DNA of 64,000 bases from Antitrichia curtipendula (taxonomy: Eukaryota; Streptophyta; Bryopsida; Hypnales; Leucodontaceae), in the NCBI GenBank assembly GCA_951230915.1, contig OX579636.1, forward strand, positions 38,251,567 through 38,315,566, in the 5' to 3' direction. Of this stretch, positions 37,701 through 49,420 are shown piece after piece; the stretch's first letter is position 1, and each line of letters begins with the position of its first letter. Under the pieces are notes generated by a model. That model saw only the letters and a program-made list of their open reading frames with translations. It made no database searches and was not told the origin of the DNA. The position numbers and the translations under genes are program-made.

Positions 37701-38143
37701 TGAAGATAATGATGAAATCTTACATGTAATGTTGTACTGAGAAGAGATATATAAGATTTTCGCATGCCAATAATGTTGAGTTTTTCTAAATTGAAAGTGT
37801 AGTGGATTTATTAGAGAAATTAATGTGATAGTCATTGTCATGCATAGAAAAAGTGTTATTGAAAAGTAATTGGATTTGATTTCATAAATTGGATTGTTGT
37901 TGGAATTGATTGTTGTTTTTACATTGGTAAGGTAGGATCTCCATGTAATTACATGTAGTACCATGGCATGGAATTCATTTGTTTTATTGCATGAGTTTCT
38001 TAAAATTCACGGCAACAGAAGCGTGTTCTTTAAAAACAAATACAATATGAATTATAGTTTTTGATTTATTCTAATGTTTTTAAAAACTCTTCAGAACATC
38101 AATGAATACTAAAGTTTTGATGCACTTTTCTTTTCAAGACATC
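34779..38143. other. Interior of the giant element, AT-rich, no gene recognised
   Basis: No supported coding region. A TTTTCTTTTCAAG acceptor-like sequence stands six bases before the ATG at 38144, so part of this stretch may be an intron or leader of the plus-strand gene. Confidence 0.45.
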
Positions 38144-41100
38144 ATGGCACCGAAGATGCACTCAAAGTGGTTGGATCACGGATGTTGGATTGTAGTAAAC
38201 GACAATGACAAGTCCTCTTTGTGGATCACTGGTTTTCCAATTGGGCAGGGGCGTTATGAGTCTGCATTGGCGTCCTCACATGGAGTCATCGAGGGTCTCA
38301 GGGGCACCGCTGACAGAGGACTGACTGTGTCGGTGACCACAACAGAAACGGCACTTGAGAAGTATAAATTGAAGAAGATATTGATGATGGCTCCAGTTCC
38401 GCCGCAACTTCTCTTAGTTCTTACTCCCATGCGTAGTTTGAAGAGTGTGGCAAAAGATTGGAAGAACGTGCCTCAAGAATTGCAACTGAAACAAGAGAAA
38501 GCGGTTCAAAAATTCATGGAGAAGAATTCTGAACAAGTCAAAGCATTGCACCTTCGATACCGGGAGATTCTAAGCCGTGAAGAATTAGAAAGGGCGAACG
38601 CAGGTGTTGTGCAATAGCGGCCTGTACCAAGAGATCCAGAAGACTTGAATGAAGTATATCGGGATCTTGCTACGCCAATGAATCCAAATTGGGTTCCATT
38701 GGATGAACGGAACCGCAAGCGAGCTGCTGTTGAAGGGGGATTAGGAATCCGAGCGAATGAGGGGGGTATTTCTGGTCAACCGAGGGCACAGCGTCAACGC
38801 CTCCAATCTGCGGCAACCGATGTTGTTGTTCAACCTACAGGTGATAATGAAGAGGTACAAGTGTAGGGGAGCGCAACAGTAAGTGCACCAGTACCGGAGA
38901 TGGAAGTTGCAGAAGAATCATTGCAATCGAGGGGGGATGCAACTGAAAATCCTGTACCAAGTGAACTCCCGGTTTTTCTTGAGCTTCCAATTGAAGGAGA
39001 AGAAGGAGCTCCGACCATAATCACGAAAGTTGGATCAAGATCAAGATCAAGACAACCAAGAGTTGACTCAGGTGCAAGAGTTTATAGGTCACATGTTGTA
39101 GTGGCCAACGTGGATGTTGCAAGGATAACCAATCGTGCAGGACGTGGTGCTGTTAAGGGACACGGTGCTGGTGGAGGACGTGTTGTTGGAGGACGTGCTG
39201 CTGGTAGAGGACATGGTAGGGGTGCGGTGCAGCGTGCTTTTGCAGTGGAAAACATTGCAGAAGACCAAGGAGGGCGTCGCATTCATGCAACGGATGCAGG
39301 AGAAGATCAAGGCACCAGGAAGCGAACAGCAGCACAGATACGTCGTCGAAGAGTAACTTTACAAAGTCGTCCTCCACAAGGAAATGATGGTGAAAATGAT
39401 GTTATTGATGATGATTCCTCTGAAGGTGAACCAGAAGAAGAGCCTAGAAGAGCATTGCCGAAAAGCATTACGAAAGCATCTGTTGTTTTTCCTACTGAGA
39501 CTGAGTACAAAGCAGGATATATATGGGGACAAAGTCTGATTTTTGATGCGAGGATCGATAGCATCCGCGATGTGGTTAACGCAAAGACAAACCACAGGGT
39601 GTTAATGGATTGGCGTGTGAATGAAATATACGAGCGCCTTTCGGGATCCGAAGCTGATGGAGTAAGTGCAATTACCCTTCGTCCCATTGCATATCGCTAT
39701 GAAAGTAGCAATGACAAGGAAGTAACGGAGGTGGTAGAGGTACCGTTCAGCCAAGAAGGTGCTGCACGTGAATTCGAAGCCGTGTATTTGAAACATTGCC
39801 GAGCGGATTCATCCCTCTCGAGTATCGCATTGCAGAGGAGGTGGCTGGAGCGCAATATTGTGTGGGAGCCAGTAGATGGCCAACATATTGTTGGTGCTTG
39901 TAAACGAGCTCAACGGGAGAAGGAAGATGGACATTTATCCAATGAAGAGTATCATGCACAATTTGTGAGCCGAAAAGCAAAGTTTATGGTGTACAACAAT
40001 CCGCAGTTTTATATAGAAGCGTCGGTCAAAATAAATGCAAAGGAACTTGACCGGAAATTCTTCACCACACATTACGAAAATCTGATCAAATTGCACGATA
40101 TATGGAAAGCGTGTGGAAGTCCAAGTGTTGCTACTCGGGCTGACGATGCATACAGAGCGAAAGCGTTGACAATGGCAGCGAGTGCATTACATTTAAGTCA
40201 AAGCTTATCGAAGAATGTATCGTTGGGGGAGTTGTCGAGGAAGATGGTGGACTATACACGCCATGCTTGGCATGAAGACGAGGAGTCCTATAAGGCTATG
40301 TTGCGGGTGTGCAAAGATTATGAGGACGGAAAACTATTTTTCAGCAAGAAGGCAGAAAATAAGTGGAAGAAGATGGCTAGAGATCAGAATCTTGATGTTA
40401 CAGTGGATGGAAATCCGAAGCGGAAGAGGATGGAGAAGACCTGGTGGAGGCCCTTGAACAGCATCTCTACGGAGAACTATGTACGTGTGTTCAAAGAGAT
40501 GTCTGCAAAGGATGTAGTGAATGGAAAGCGTCCTTCACAGCGATACTATTTCAATGATGTTGCTTCCGCAAATCCCTCCAAAGGTACAATAGCGTATGCG
40601 ATGGACAGAGTACAACGGAAAGATGCCATTAGAAACTAAATTCGGTTTCTTATGGTAGAAGCAGGGGATGAAAATCCATCATCCATGGACGATTTCTTCT
40701 CCATCAACGCAAGCAAGTATGGAGATTCGGGAGGAAAGCAATTCATCTTGATGGGGAGGACATTGGATAATGACACAAAGACCTCGTGGTGTTTTCCTGC
40801 AGTGACAAAGGTGCAAATGCTTAGTAGTTTGGAGAATGCAGTCCCAGCTTTCGTTAGGCAACACTTTGTGGATATCCAAGCGGGTCGCAAAGGTTATGCA
40901 GGATATGGTCGAGACGTCGAGGATGTATCGAATGCTCATTGGAATTGGCAAGTTGCAATCTCTGTAGTGCAACACGAAGAGCGTGAAGCCTCATTTCACG
41001 TGAGATGTAGAGAAGGGTTCTTTGAGGACGAGTACATTGAACTTGGCAAACCATGTTTATGGATTTTTGATTGTAGACGTGGAGGTTCGCAAGGGGAGGA

Positions 41101-42558
41101 CATACCATGGTCAAACGAGGATTATAGCAAGGTTGTGCAGCAACTCAAGAACTGGATGTCTTGCATTTTTCGTTGGAATGCCGTTTTTCTGTTTCCGCCA
41201 AGCGTATCCTTTGACAAAGCGATGGAGTCGAGGATGGCATTGCCAGAAGGCTGCCACGTGCTCCAAGGTTCTTGGATATATTTCAAGCAGAAACAGTGCC
41301 CTCATACGTCAATGATCTGCGTCATGGCGAGCAACGACGTCGTGGTGTACAACCCGTTGGTGGCATTGTCATCCTCTTGAATTATCCCGAAGAGAGTGGG
41401 TTCATGGAAAACATTCCTAGCAGTACGGATGACTTACATGTTATATTTCAAGACTCTTGGAGTACAGAAGTCATGCCTCGAGTGCAAGACAAGTTTGAGA
41501 GGACACCAACGGAGTTGAAGAGATTGGTACAAAAAAATTTGCCGCGGAACTAGGGGTTGGTAACATTAGGCATCACAATGGCAGTGCCCGAGATTTTGGA
41601 GACAGGATATGTGAGCAATGATGTTATCATTATGGAAGGGGTCTCGTTAAAAACGCAATTCGTGTACGAGAAATTGCAATCGATGTATGGGGAGAAGTTG
41701 GTGATGGTGAACAGTGTGAGTATGGCCGCCGAACGCAGACCCTTACAGGGGTTGACTAGAGGAGAGAGCTTGCGTGGTCCTGGTGTTTCTGAAACAGATG
41801 GAGGTGTGCCACCAGCTAGAGTTGAAAGACTACCGCGGTCATCTAGGGACTCTTCTGATGAAGAAGAGAGAGATCAAGTGAAAAGACGGGGAAGGCTGAA
41901 GGGGAAAGCTAAAGCAGTTGATTCGGGAGCATCATCGACAAACGAAGATGAGAGTGATGCCGAGCAGACACAGTCTGACAAATTACCAAGTGCTGGCTGA
42001 AGTTTAGGTTCTCGTGACACTGATGCAATCAGTGAAGCTCGTGGGGACAAAGTGAACTTGATAGAAGTAGAGCAAGACCCGGATTTTGTTGTTCCAGAAG
42101 TAGTTGAGGAGGTGGACAACGTGGAACTGGAACAAGTTGAAGAGGGCTTGGGAGAAAATGCAGATACAGCACCACAAACGGAGTCTATGTCAGCATTGTC
42201 AGCATTCAGCCAATTGGATCAAATGAGCTTTGTCCCGGATGGTGAAGGATATTATCGTAATAGAGACAATGTTCGATTCACTCAAACAGGTGAAGGATCA
42301 CATTACATTTATCACCGAGTGACTTCCATCTTGGAAGGACCTTCTATGACGCCAACTTTATTAGAAGGAGTGACATCGCCTATTGCAAGCGCCATGGTGG
42401 ATACGGCGTTGCAGTTTATCTCTTTGCCTCCAATGAGTCCAATCAATGGATCAAGTGCACATGATCAAGCGGAGGCAACTGGTGGAGGAGAAGGAGGAGA
42501 CTTGGTGCAATCATCTGCACGAGTATTGGAGACACCGGATGAAGCAAGGCCGTTATAA
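38144..42558 (+). pseudogene. Decayed large gene of the giant element with a ParB-like motif
   Basis: One reading frame of about 1470 codons is traceable from ATG 38144. It is broken by in-frame TAG (38615-38617), TAG (38864-38866) and TAA (40637-40639), a frameshift around 41290-41370, TAG (41551-41553) and TGA (41998-42000). The longest clean block is 38867-40636. Order of parts: an N-terminal globular part (CWIVVNDNDKSSLWITGFP); a glycine/arginine-rich linker (residues ~310-370); an acidic stretch; a central domain with EPVDGQHIVGACKRAQ near residue 576 and FMVYNNPQFYIEASVKINAKE, resembling the DGxHR loop of ParB/sulfiredoxin-fold proteins; a C-terminal half with DIPWSNEDYSKVVQQL and GGIVILLNYPEESG that might be a diverged methyltransferase-like fold (weak); and an acidic tail. 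No family is certain. It points outward, mirroring the DUF7869-type gene. Confidence 0.6.
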
Positions 42559-43051
42559 GAGACATAGTAGTACGTGTGATGGTAGAATAAGGTGTGTGAG
42601 AGTGTAGACCTTGTTTGCTAGTTTTGAAAGACTATAAAGATGTTCGAATGACTGTATGATTTTTGATTGGTGTGAGCACATAATTAAAAAATGTGAAGAG
42701 AGTTGCTAAACCTTCAATGTCATTCTGGATTTATAAATAAATATTCCAAAAATTGTAGTGAATACTGCTATACACATGGAATATGCATTTACATATTATA
42801 ACACAAATGTAATTGCAAAGTGCAAAGCATGAAGATTAATACATGAAACCAAACCAAATGATTGATAGGAAGAAATATTATGAGTTGGACTCGTATTACC
42901 TTTGGAAGAACTGAAATTGCATCCTCATAGAGAGTTTGCATTCGAAATGTTAGTATTGCATGATGAAATAAAAAAAATGATTTCTTGAAAATCTGGGGGG
43001 TACTCAAGTTTTTGATAATACATTTTTTTTGAATAGTTTTGCATACGATCA

Positions 43052-43071
43052 TTGCACTTGGCCAAGTGCAA
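43052..43071. repeat. Perfect 20-bp palindrome at the right terminus
   Basis: TTGCACTTGGCCAAGTGCAA is a perfect palindrome made of two head-to-head copies of the decamer that occurs twice in direct orientation at the left end. The outer copy lies inside the inverted terminal repeat. Confidence 0.85.
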
Positions 43072-43170
43072 GAATGTCTAATTCCGTGTTTCTATTTCAA
43101 AAAAAATTTAATCTCTTTCTTATGAGTAAAAACTAACCACTGTCAATTCGTCTCCGTTGCTTCAATTTAA

Positions 43171-43497
43171 CCCTTAAACGCTAAGGCGTACGTTTTGCGG
43201 CCGATGAATGACAAGATAATCTCCTATGTAGGACAGAAGTGCAACTATTCATCTTTCAATTTTTTTGGAAAAAGGGAAGATCATCTATAGTATTTTGACT
43301 TCCAATGAGTGCTTTTGTATTATTTTAATTCAACAATTCACACGGTGTCAAAACATATGATTTCCACGATTATGAGCCCTTAATTTCAAAGGACTAGTCT
43401 TAACGACGATTCAACATGCCAATTTTAGGATCTTTAAAGTCTGCTTAACTTAAGTTGACTCGACTCCAATTCTTCAAAAACATTGGATTTTATTTAA
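43171..43497. repeat. TTAA-type element end (group 4, copy 2)
   Basis: The unit starts CCCTTAAACGCTAAGG after TTAA (43167-43170), only 80 bases outside the giant element. It shares GGCCGATGAATGACAAG and later blocks with 16544-16740. It appears to run into the next element at 43498. No own right end was found. Confidence 0.5.
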
Positions 43498-44439
43498 CCC
43501 CTAAAGGACCAGGGTTTTTTTCTTCCAAGGAGATTGTCAAAAACTGTGACTTTTTGGTATGTTATCCAAAAATGAAAATCAGAATTTTTTTTTTGAACTT
43601 CAACCGTACAAAACTGATTTGAAGTATTTTTCCAAAGTGTGGTAAAATTTTCAGCCCTTTTCACCGCGCGGATTGAAAGATTATAGCATTTGAAGTGAGA
43701 AAAGAAACTTTTTCCAATCCTGAAAAACAAGGTCAGCAGACTTTGGGCTCATTTGGAGTAAAAATTTTCTCTACACAAACATGAGATTTTAGACCATTCA
43801 TAAGTATATGATATTAGGTTCATTCACCAAAAAATTTAGAAGAAAATATGGAGTATAATTTATTCTAAATCACCTTGCAACGCAAGGACGTTCAATGAAT
43901 TGGCAATACACTAGTCATTTTTTTGGTGCAATGAGGAAATGTTTTATTTGGGATACAAATGGTGAAAAACAAGAGACAAAAAATTGGAATATGTGGAAAA
44001 AATTTCAAGATTTTGACTTCACTAATTGCAAGATAATAGGACTTGAAGTTAAAAAAAATGTTTTTTCTTGAAACTACCCCAATATAGCTAACAAAGTTTG
44101 ACTCCTCTTAGAATGTGATTTAACAACTAAAATTTGTTTTTTGGGGACAATTGTATGCCATATTTTATTAGTTACATACATGCCAAATTTCAAAACTTGA
44201 TGATCTTTTTTGCAAAAGATTCTTCAAAGATTCTCAAAATGTCCAAGATACTTGAAAAATTCAAGGCAACATAACTTTTGGTCCAAGCACCTGATTGGAA
44301 AAAAATTTAGTTTTTCACAAAGGAGGTACATGTTTACACATTGTGTCCAAATTTCATGAACATTCAACCAAAATTGACTTTGTAGAAGCCTACCCAATAT
44401 TTACTGCATACGTTGAACACACAAACGATCCTTTAGGGG
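43498..44439. mobile_element. TTAA-flanked miniature element, complete (group 1, copy B)
   Basis: The 942-bp unit lies between TTAA at 43494-43497 and 44440-44443. The left end is CCCCTAAAGGACCAGGG and the right end is GATCCTTTAGGGG. Its right 580 bases match 2988-3565. Its left part shares GATTATAGCATTTGAAGTGA-like sequence with the inverted right part of group 2, so the groups are related. Non-coding. Confidence 0.83.
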
Positions 44440-44754
44440 TTAAACAATTAGGGTGTCTGTTGCTTCTGCCTTGCACAAATTGGCAATTTATTGGCCACAA
44501 AAACTATGTCAACTGATGCTTGGTGATGTCAATTTGGATGTTAAAATATGATACCTAAAGCAAGTGGTATTTTTCATCCATTTCATGAGGAGTCAAAATC
44601 CTGGTCCAGTTGGGTGTGTAAAATGTTTGACTTGGCGATTAATAGAATGAATGTTTGTGAAGTGTTTAAATGTCAATAATAGACAAATTGGAATTAAGTA
44701 ATTAGAATTGAAGGATTGCCCAATACAATCTGTAGTTGACTAGTTGTACCTATC

Positions 44755-45010
44755 TTTGAACGCATAGTGAGGCAGAGGTGACAATTAAACCCAATTTAAA
44801 TATTCCTCTTAATTTCCAAAACTTCTTCCAACCTCAGTTCCAACCTTTACCACTACCACCTCTATTTGTAATTTCATATTGATAATGGAATAGTTATCAA
44901 TATGGGATGTTTTCATATTTTTATATTTGTATTATGTATCCATACCCGTATTATATTTGTATTCATATCCCAAATCGGAGGAGGGAGAGATTGGTTTCAG
45001 TTTTTTTTCT
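44755..45010. repeat. Dispersed repeat, copy 2 (inverted match to 4430-4750)
   Basis: This is the reverse-complement counterpart of the repeat near 4.5 kb. Non-coding. The following 45011-46734 is AT-rich spacer without a recognised gene. Confidence 0.5.
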
Positions 45011-46734
45011 ATAAGCAGATCAATGGTCTGTGATTTTCAAGAACTAAAGTGGGGGGATTAATCAAAAACATATTGTTTGCATCTTTTCACCGGATAGTCT
45101 ATTCATCGTGAGTATTTATGATCCAGTTAGAAATATGTGTGTAAATTTGTCCCATTGGAGAAAATTTTGTTTGTAGTAATGGAAATTGAAAATACTTTGA
45201 AAAAGTGACATTTCTAGTTGAATATTTTGTTGTGAGATTAAAAAAAAGTATGTTAGTTATTCAAATTGAGAAAAAATGAGTGGAAGGAAGAAAGTTGGGA
45301 CTAGTAGTAATTAGGATCAAACTTAGAATTCAAGTTAGAATTCAATTTGGATAAATAGTAACTCTTACTCCGCACCTCCATTTAACCTACAAATAATTTT
45401 TAACAAAATCTAATTAGGACTCAAAGTGTTTTTTTTTATTGATTTTACATTTTATTATTAAGTTTTATAGGTCAAAAGTTTTAAAAAGACTGTTAAACCA
45501 TATTAAGTTAAAGTACCTATATACCATTATATTATTTTATCCATAAAAGCTTGAAATACCTAAAATACTCTAATATCTTGCTTGTAAATAGATTAGATGC
45601 TTTAGAAATAGCAAAAATCTAAGTTGATAGAATCAATTGTATACATGTCCTAAACTATGACCAAACATCAGAACCTATGAGTGCAAGTGAAGAATCTTGA
45701 CTAAATGAGCATTAGCATGAAAAATTTCCTTTAGACTTAGACATATTTGAGAGGGATAAAAACTAGAATTGCCAATCGTTCTAGAAACGAGGTCAAAATT
45801 AAAGTGTTAGCCTTGCAAGTAAAAAATTTGAAACAAGACAAAGTGAACAACATTGAAGGTGTTTTAAAATTAAAAATGTGCCAAGAATCTAATGGTGCAA
45901 CCGGTTCACAAAGATTCTACGCCAATTCTATCATTAGGGATTTCACAACTATTTATTTTGGCGATTTGCAACTTTCACAAGTCTAAATGACTCTGGAGTA
46001 GAGGTAAGGAGACTCTACAAGTTAATTTTGAACTTCTAAAGTCAATAGTACAAATCTATTGTCATTTGAGGGTTTTTTCAAAAGTAAAAAATAAATTTAA
46101 CAATAAATTTGACTTATTTTAATAAATTGCGTTCAATTTTAGAAAAACCTTGAGGTAAAAAAAAAAGGAGAGACTTTTTTAAAATGTATAAAAAGACACC
46201 CTTTCTCTTCCCAAACCACCCCTTGTAGTATATATTTTGTCTTGTCATTTGGGTTGATTCTAGTGGGTTTGGGCCAATTTGGCCAACTTTGCCTATCTAA
46301 TGTTCTTAGAGCCATTGTGCTTATTTTGATAATGTTTTCAAAGCTTGTTTTGAAGGACACTGGGGTCCCCTTCAAACTTTGCTTTTTATTCCTTGTTCTA
46401 CATTTATTGTAGGCTTTCTAATTACTTAGAACTAATCCTAGAGACCAATCCTATCAAATCTTAGCAATGCCGTTAGTAGAGATATTCTAGCTTGCTTGCA
46501 TTTTGTTTACTAAATTTTGCATAAACTTTTAAGTGGGAATTCCATCCTTTGAAAATTCCCCTAGAGTAATGGATTTGGAATTGTTATGGTTGACTTTGTC
46601 GTTTGTTACCTTGTGAATATATATTGAAGTCATTAGTTTGAATTTATTCCACTGTCTTTTTTTAAAGTTCCTTGTCATTCTTGCTCCAATTTTTAAGGCA
46701 ACGTGCCATACAACAAAGCTTTGGTTACAAGCAA

Positions 46735-48720
46735 ACTCCAAATTAGAAGGGCCATTGTCAAAGTCTAGAGAAAAAATTAAAGTTACTTACATAGGGAGAA
46801 AATCAAAATTATTTAAGGTAACTATACTTTAAATCACGTACTTTCTAAAATTGCACACATTAGATTCTTGCCTAAAATGTACTTCCACTCTTCATGAGGG
46901 TCTATAGTTGGTTATCCCAAATCCTATTTTCAATACTTTAAAAATTAATAGTTTACTCATGTGGTGTCCAAAAATGCATTCTTAAAGAATCTAAAATCTC
47001 CTTTTGGCTTCCAACAAGATTCCACTAAAAATAATTTAATAAAATAATGGCAACCATGCTAAATTGCTTATTTGTGAAATTTTAGGTATAGTTACCTTAC
47101 TTCAATTAGATTTTCTAATTCCAAATTAGAAAGGTTAGTGTCAAGTTCCAGGAGAAAATAAAATTGTTAAAAAGAATAAAATTGTATCAATTTAGTCCAA
47201 ACTAGACTTCTAAATTCCAAATTAAAAAGGTCAATGTCAAGGTTCAAAAAAAATCAAATTATTCACAAAAAAAACACACCAGATTAGTTTATTTCAATTA
47301 AGAGTTTCAAATTCCAAATTAGAAGCGTTGATGTTAACCCCTAAAGGACCAAACACCGTTTTTTGACAACATAGCGTTTTGGGGTAGCTCACCACGAATG
47401 GAATTTTCATTTTTTTTCTTTGAAATTTTCACACAAGATGTGCCCGAGGAGTAGCTTTAGGGCCCAACAATTTTCATAACTTTTGACCACATGGTTAAAA
47501 AGTTATGGTATGATATGTAGTTTTCATTGTTCGGCGGGCAGCCCGGGCAGCAAAAAAAACTTCTTTAAAAATCATTTTCTAGAGAAATAAAAATTTGAAA
47601 TTGGTTCTCTAGATTTACGTGCACAAGGAAAGCTTTGAATCATTCCACTTTGATTTATGAGATGAAAGTTATGAGGAATTTTAGTTGTGGGTAGTTTGCG
47701 GGTAGTTATGGAATCTCTACTCTAAAATAAACTTTGAAGTCCTTTATTTAACTCAATTTTCAATATTTTTGGAAAAAAATATAAACACAAGGTGTAGATT
47801 GTTTATTACAACATTACAATTGTTTGGATTGGCATTTTTCAATTCCATAATTAAATCCTTAACAATTTAGTGTTTTGAATCATTTTCCACTTCTTTCTAC
47901 TTACTATTTGTTTCATATATGTTGTACATTACCAAATGATCTGAAATTTTTCAAGCATGTAGCTAACTTGCTTTGAAGAATGAATCCAAAGAGTTACCAC
48001 CATTTTGGACATTTTTTCATACAAATGTGACCATGTGAAGTGCAGCTGCCCGGTTTTTTGCAGGGACAAAAAAAGGGTTTTTGTCACTTCAAATGCTAAT
48101 ATCTTGCAATCTACACGGTGGAAATTTCTGAAATTTTTTCCACATCTTCTCAAACTAGTTTCCTACAAGATTCTACGGTCACATGTGTCCAAAAATGTTT
48201 TTTTTTCCAAAATTTTGTACTTGTACTAGAAATGGCAGTTTGGGAGCGTTTTTTGTGAAAACATAGTCAAAAACCTTTAGGGGTTAAAGTTCAAAGAAAA
48301 AATTAGAGCTAGTTATAAAGACAAAAAAATGAGATTAGTTTATTTCAATTAGATTTTCCAATTCCAAATGAAAAAGGTCAATGTCAAGTTCCAAGAGAAA
48401 ATCAAATTGATTACAAAGAGAGAGAATTAGAATTAGTTCAATTCAATTAGAGTTCCAAATTCCAAATTAGAAAGGTCAATGTCCAAGTTACTTACAAAGA
48501 GGAAAAATCCAAGTTAGTTACAAAGAAAAAAAATTAAAGTTAGTTACAAAGAGAGAAAATCGAAGTTAGTTACAAAGAGAAAAAATAAGATTAATTATAA
48601 GGAGAGAAACTAAAAGTTAGTTACCAAAAAAGAAAATCAGATTAGTTTAGTTCAATTAAATTTTCTAATTCCAAATTAGAAAGGATCAGTATTAAGTCCA
48701 AAAATAAATAAAATTAGTTA
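46735..48720. repeat. Degenerate tandem array, split by a miniature element
   Basis: A loose unit of roughly 60-100 bases recurs, with the parts CCAAATTAGAAAGGTCA(A/G)TGTCAA, GAGAAAATCAAA and GTTAGTTACAAAGAG, on both sides of the insertion at 47338-48283. The dispersed repeat copy 46920-47075 lies inside it. Non-coding. Confidence 0.65.
47338..48283. mobile_element. TTAA-flanked miniature element, complete (group 2, copy D)
   Basis: The 946-bp unit lies between TTAA at 47334-47337 and 48284-48287, with ends CCCCTAAAGGACC and AACCTTTAGGGG. It is a full-length homologue of 13832-14775. It sits inside the tandem array and is therefore younger than the array. Confidence 0.85.
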
Positions 48721-48952
48721 TACATAATAAGCCAAGTTTGAACCAGAGCAAAGTAGAACAAGCCAAGCTAAAGCAAGCGAACGAGAACAAGGTGAGGGGA
48801 AGGCTAACAGAATGTAGTCAAAGTCCAAGCCGCCAAAATTCAAGGTTAGAGCCTTGCTAAGCTTTAAAATGTTTCATGATATCAACCACAAATTAGGTTG
48901 GAGGGCAATTAGAATAGGAAAAGAATAATGTTGGAAATCACAAAAATCACAA

Positions 48953-49420
48953 ATTAGCCATACAAAAAGAATTTGAATATATAATAGTTGATTTGTGATT
49001 CCCAAAGTAGGAGACAAGAATCTTTGAAATTTGGCTAATTGTCTTTAGTAGAAGGGAGTTTGAACCTTTTAGCCAAGTCAGCAATTTGACTTCCAATAAT
49101 TGGGAAGAAAGGAGGTTAGAAAGAAAAAGGAAGAAAGTTTGTGATAAGATAAGACTTAAGATTTCCAAAAATTATCTAACTATACAAATTAGAGATTAGA
49201 GTAGTATTTGATTTTTGTTCCTAAAGTAGGGGACAAGAATCAACAAGAATTTGGTATTTGTCTTTAGTAAGAGGTATTTGTCCCTCCTAGTTAAAGTCAG
49301 TGAGTTGACTATGTAATAATTGAAAATTAGAAAGAGAAGAAGTTGGAAGGAGGGGCGTTGACGGAAAGGGAGTAGAAAGAAAAGCAAAGAAATAAAAATC
49401 AATGAAGTTAGAATTGGGAT
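48953..49420. repeat. Tandem duplication of about 235 bp
   Basis: Two diverged units (about 48953-49185 and 49186-49420) share TATACAAATTAGAGAT-like starts, AAAGTAGG(A/G)GACAAGAATC and TTGTCTTTAGTA. Non-coding. The rest of 49421-50373 is AT-rich spacer. Confidence 0.6.

Larger units (their letters stand above)
23804..43090. mobile_element. Candidate giant DNA transposon, 19.3 kb, with TIRs and TCTA target duplication
   Basis: The ends are inverted repeats of about 29 bases. Left, 23804-23832, starts AACACCGAATTAGAC. Right, read inward from 43090, starts AACACGGAATTAGAC and continues CATTCTTGCACTTGG, with one mismatch between the two ends. The 4 bases outside are the same in direct orientation: TCTA at 23800-23803 and 43091-43094. 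Two large genes sit about 300 and 530 bases from the ends, both transcribed outward: a DUF7869-type gene (24112-27315, minus) and a ParB-like-motif gene (38144-42558, plus). The 10.8-kb middle is mostly AT-rich and contains a younger TTAA element (34196-34774), a paired repeat and a GC-richer island. TIR, duplication and symmetrical genes together support one unit, but no second copy is available here to prove it. I cannot assign a known superfamily. Confidence 0.65.

Noticed and set aside
39082..39687. Minus-strand frames opposite the ParB-like-motif gene
   Set aside because: They arise opposite the glycine/arginine-rich linker and have no independent support.
24112..42558. A variant genetic code or organelle-type editing to explain the in-frame stops
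   Set aside because: Exportin-2, the M6 protease and the piggyBac gene use ordinary stops and code. Decay of a silenced element is the simpler account.
23804..43090. Assigning the giant element to CACTA because of the DUF8039-like segment
   Set aside because: The ends are not CACTA and the flanking duplication is 4 bases, not 3, so the assignment is not supported.
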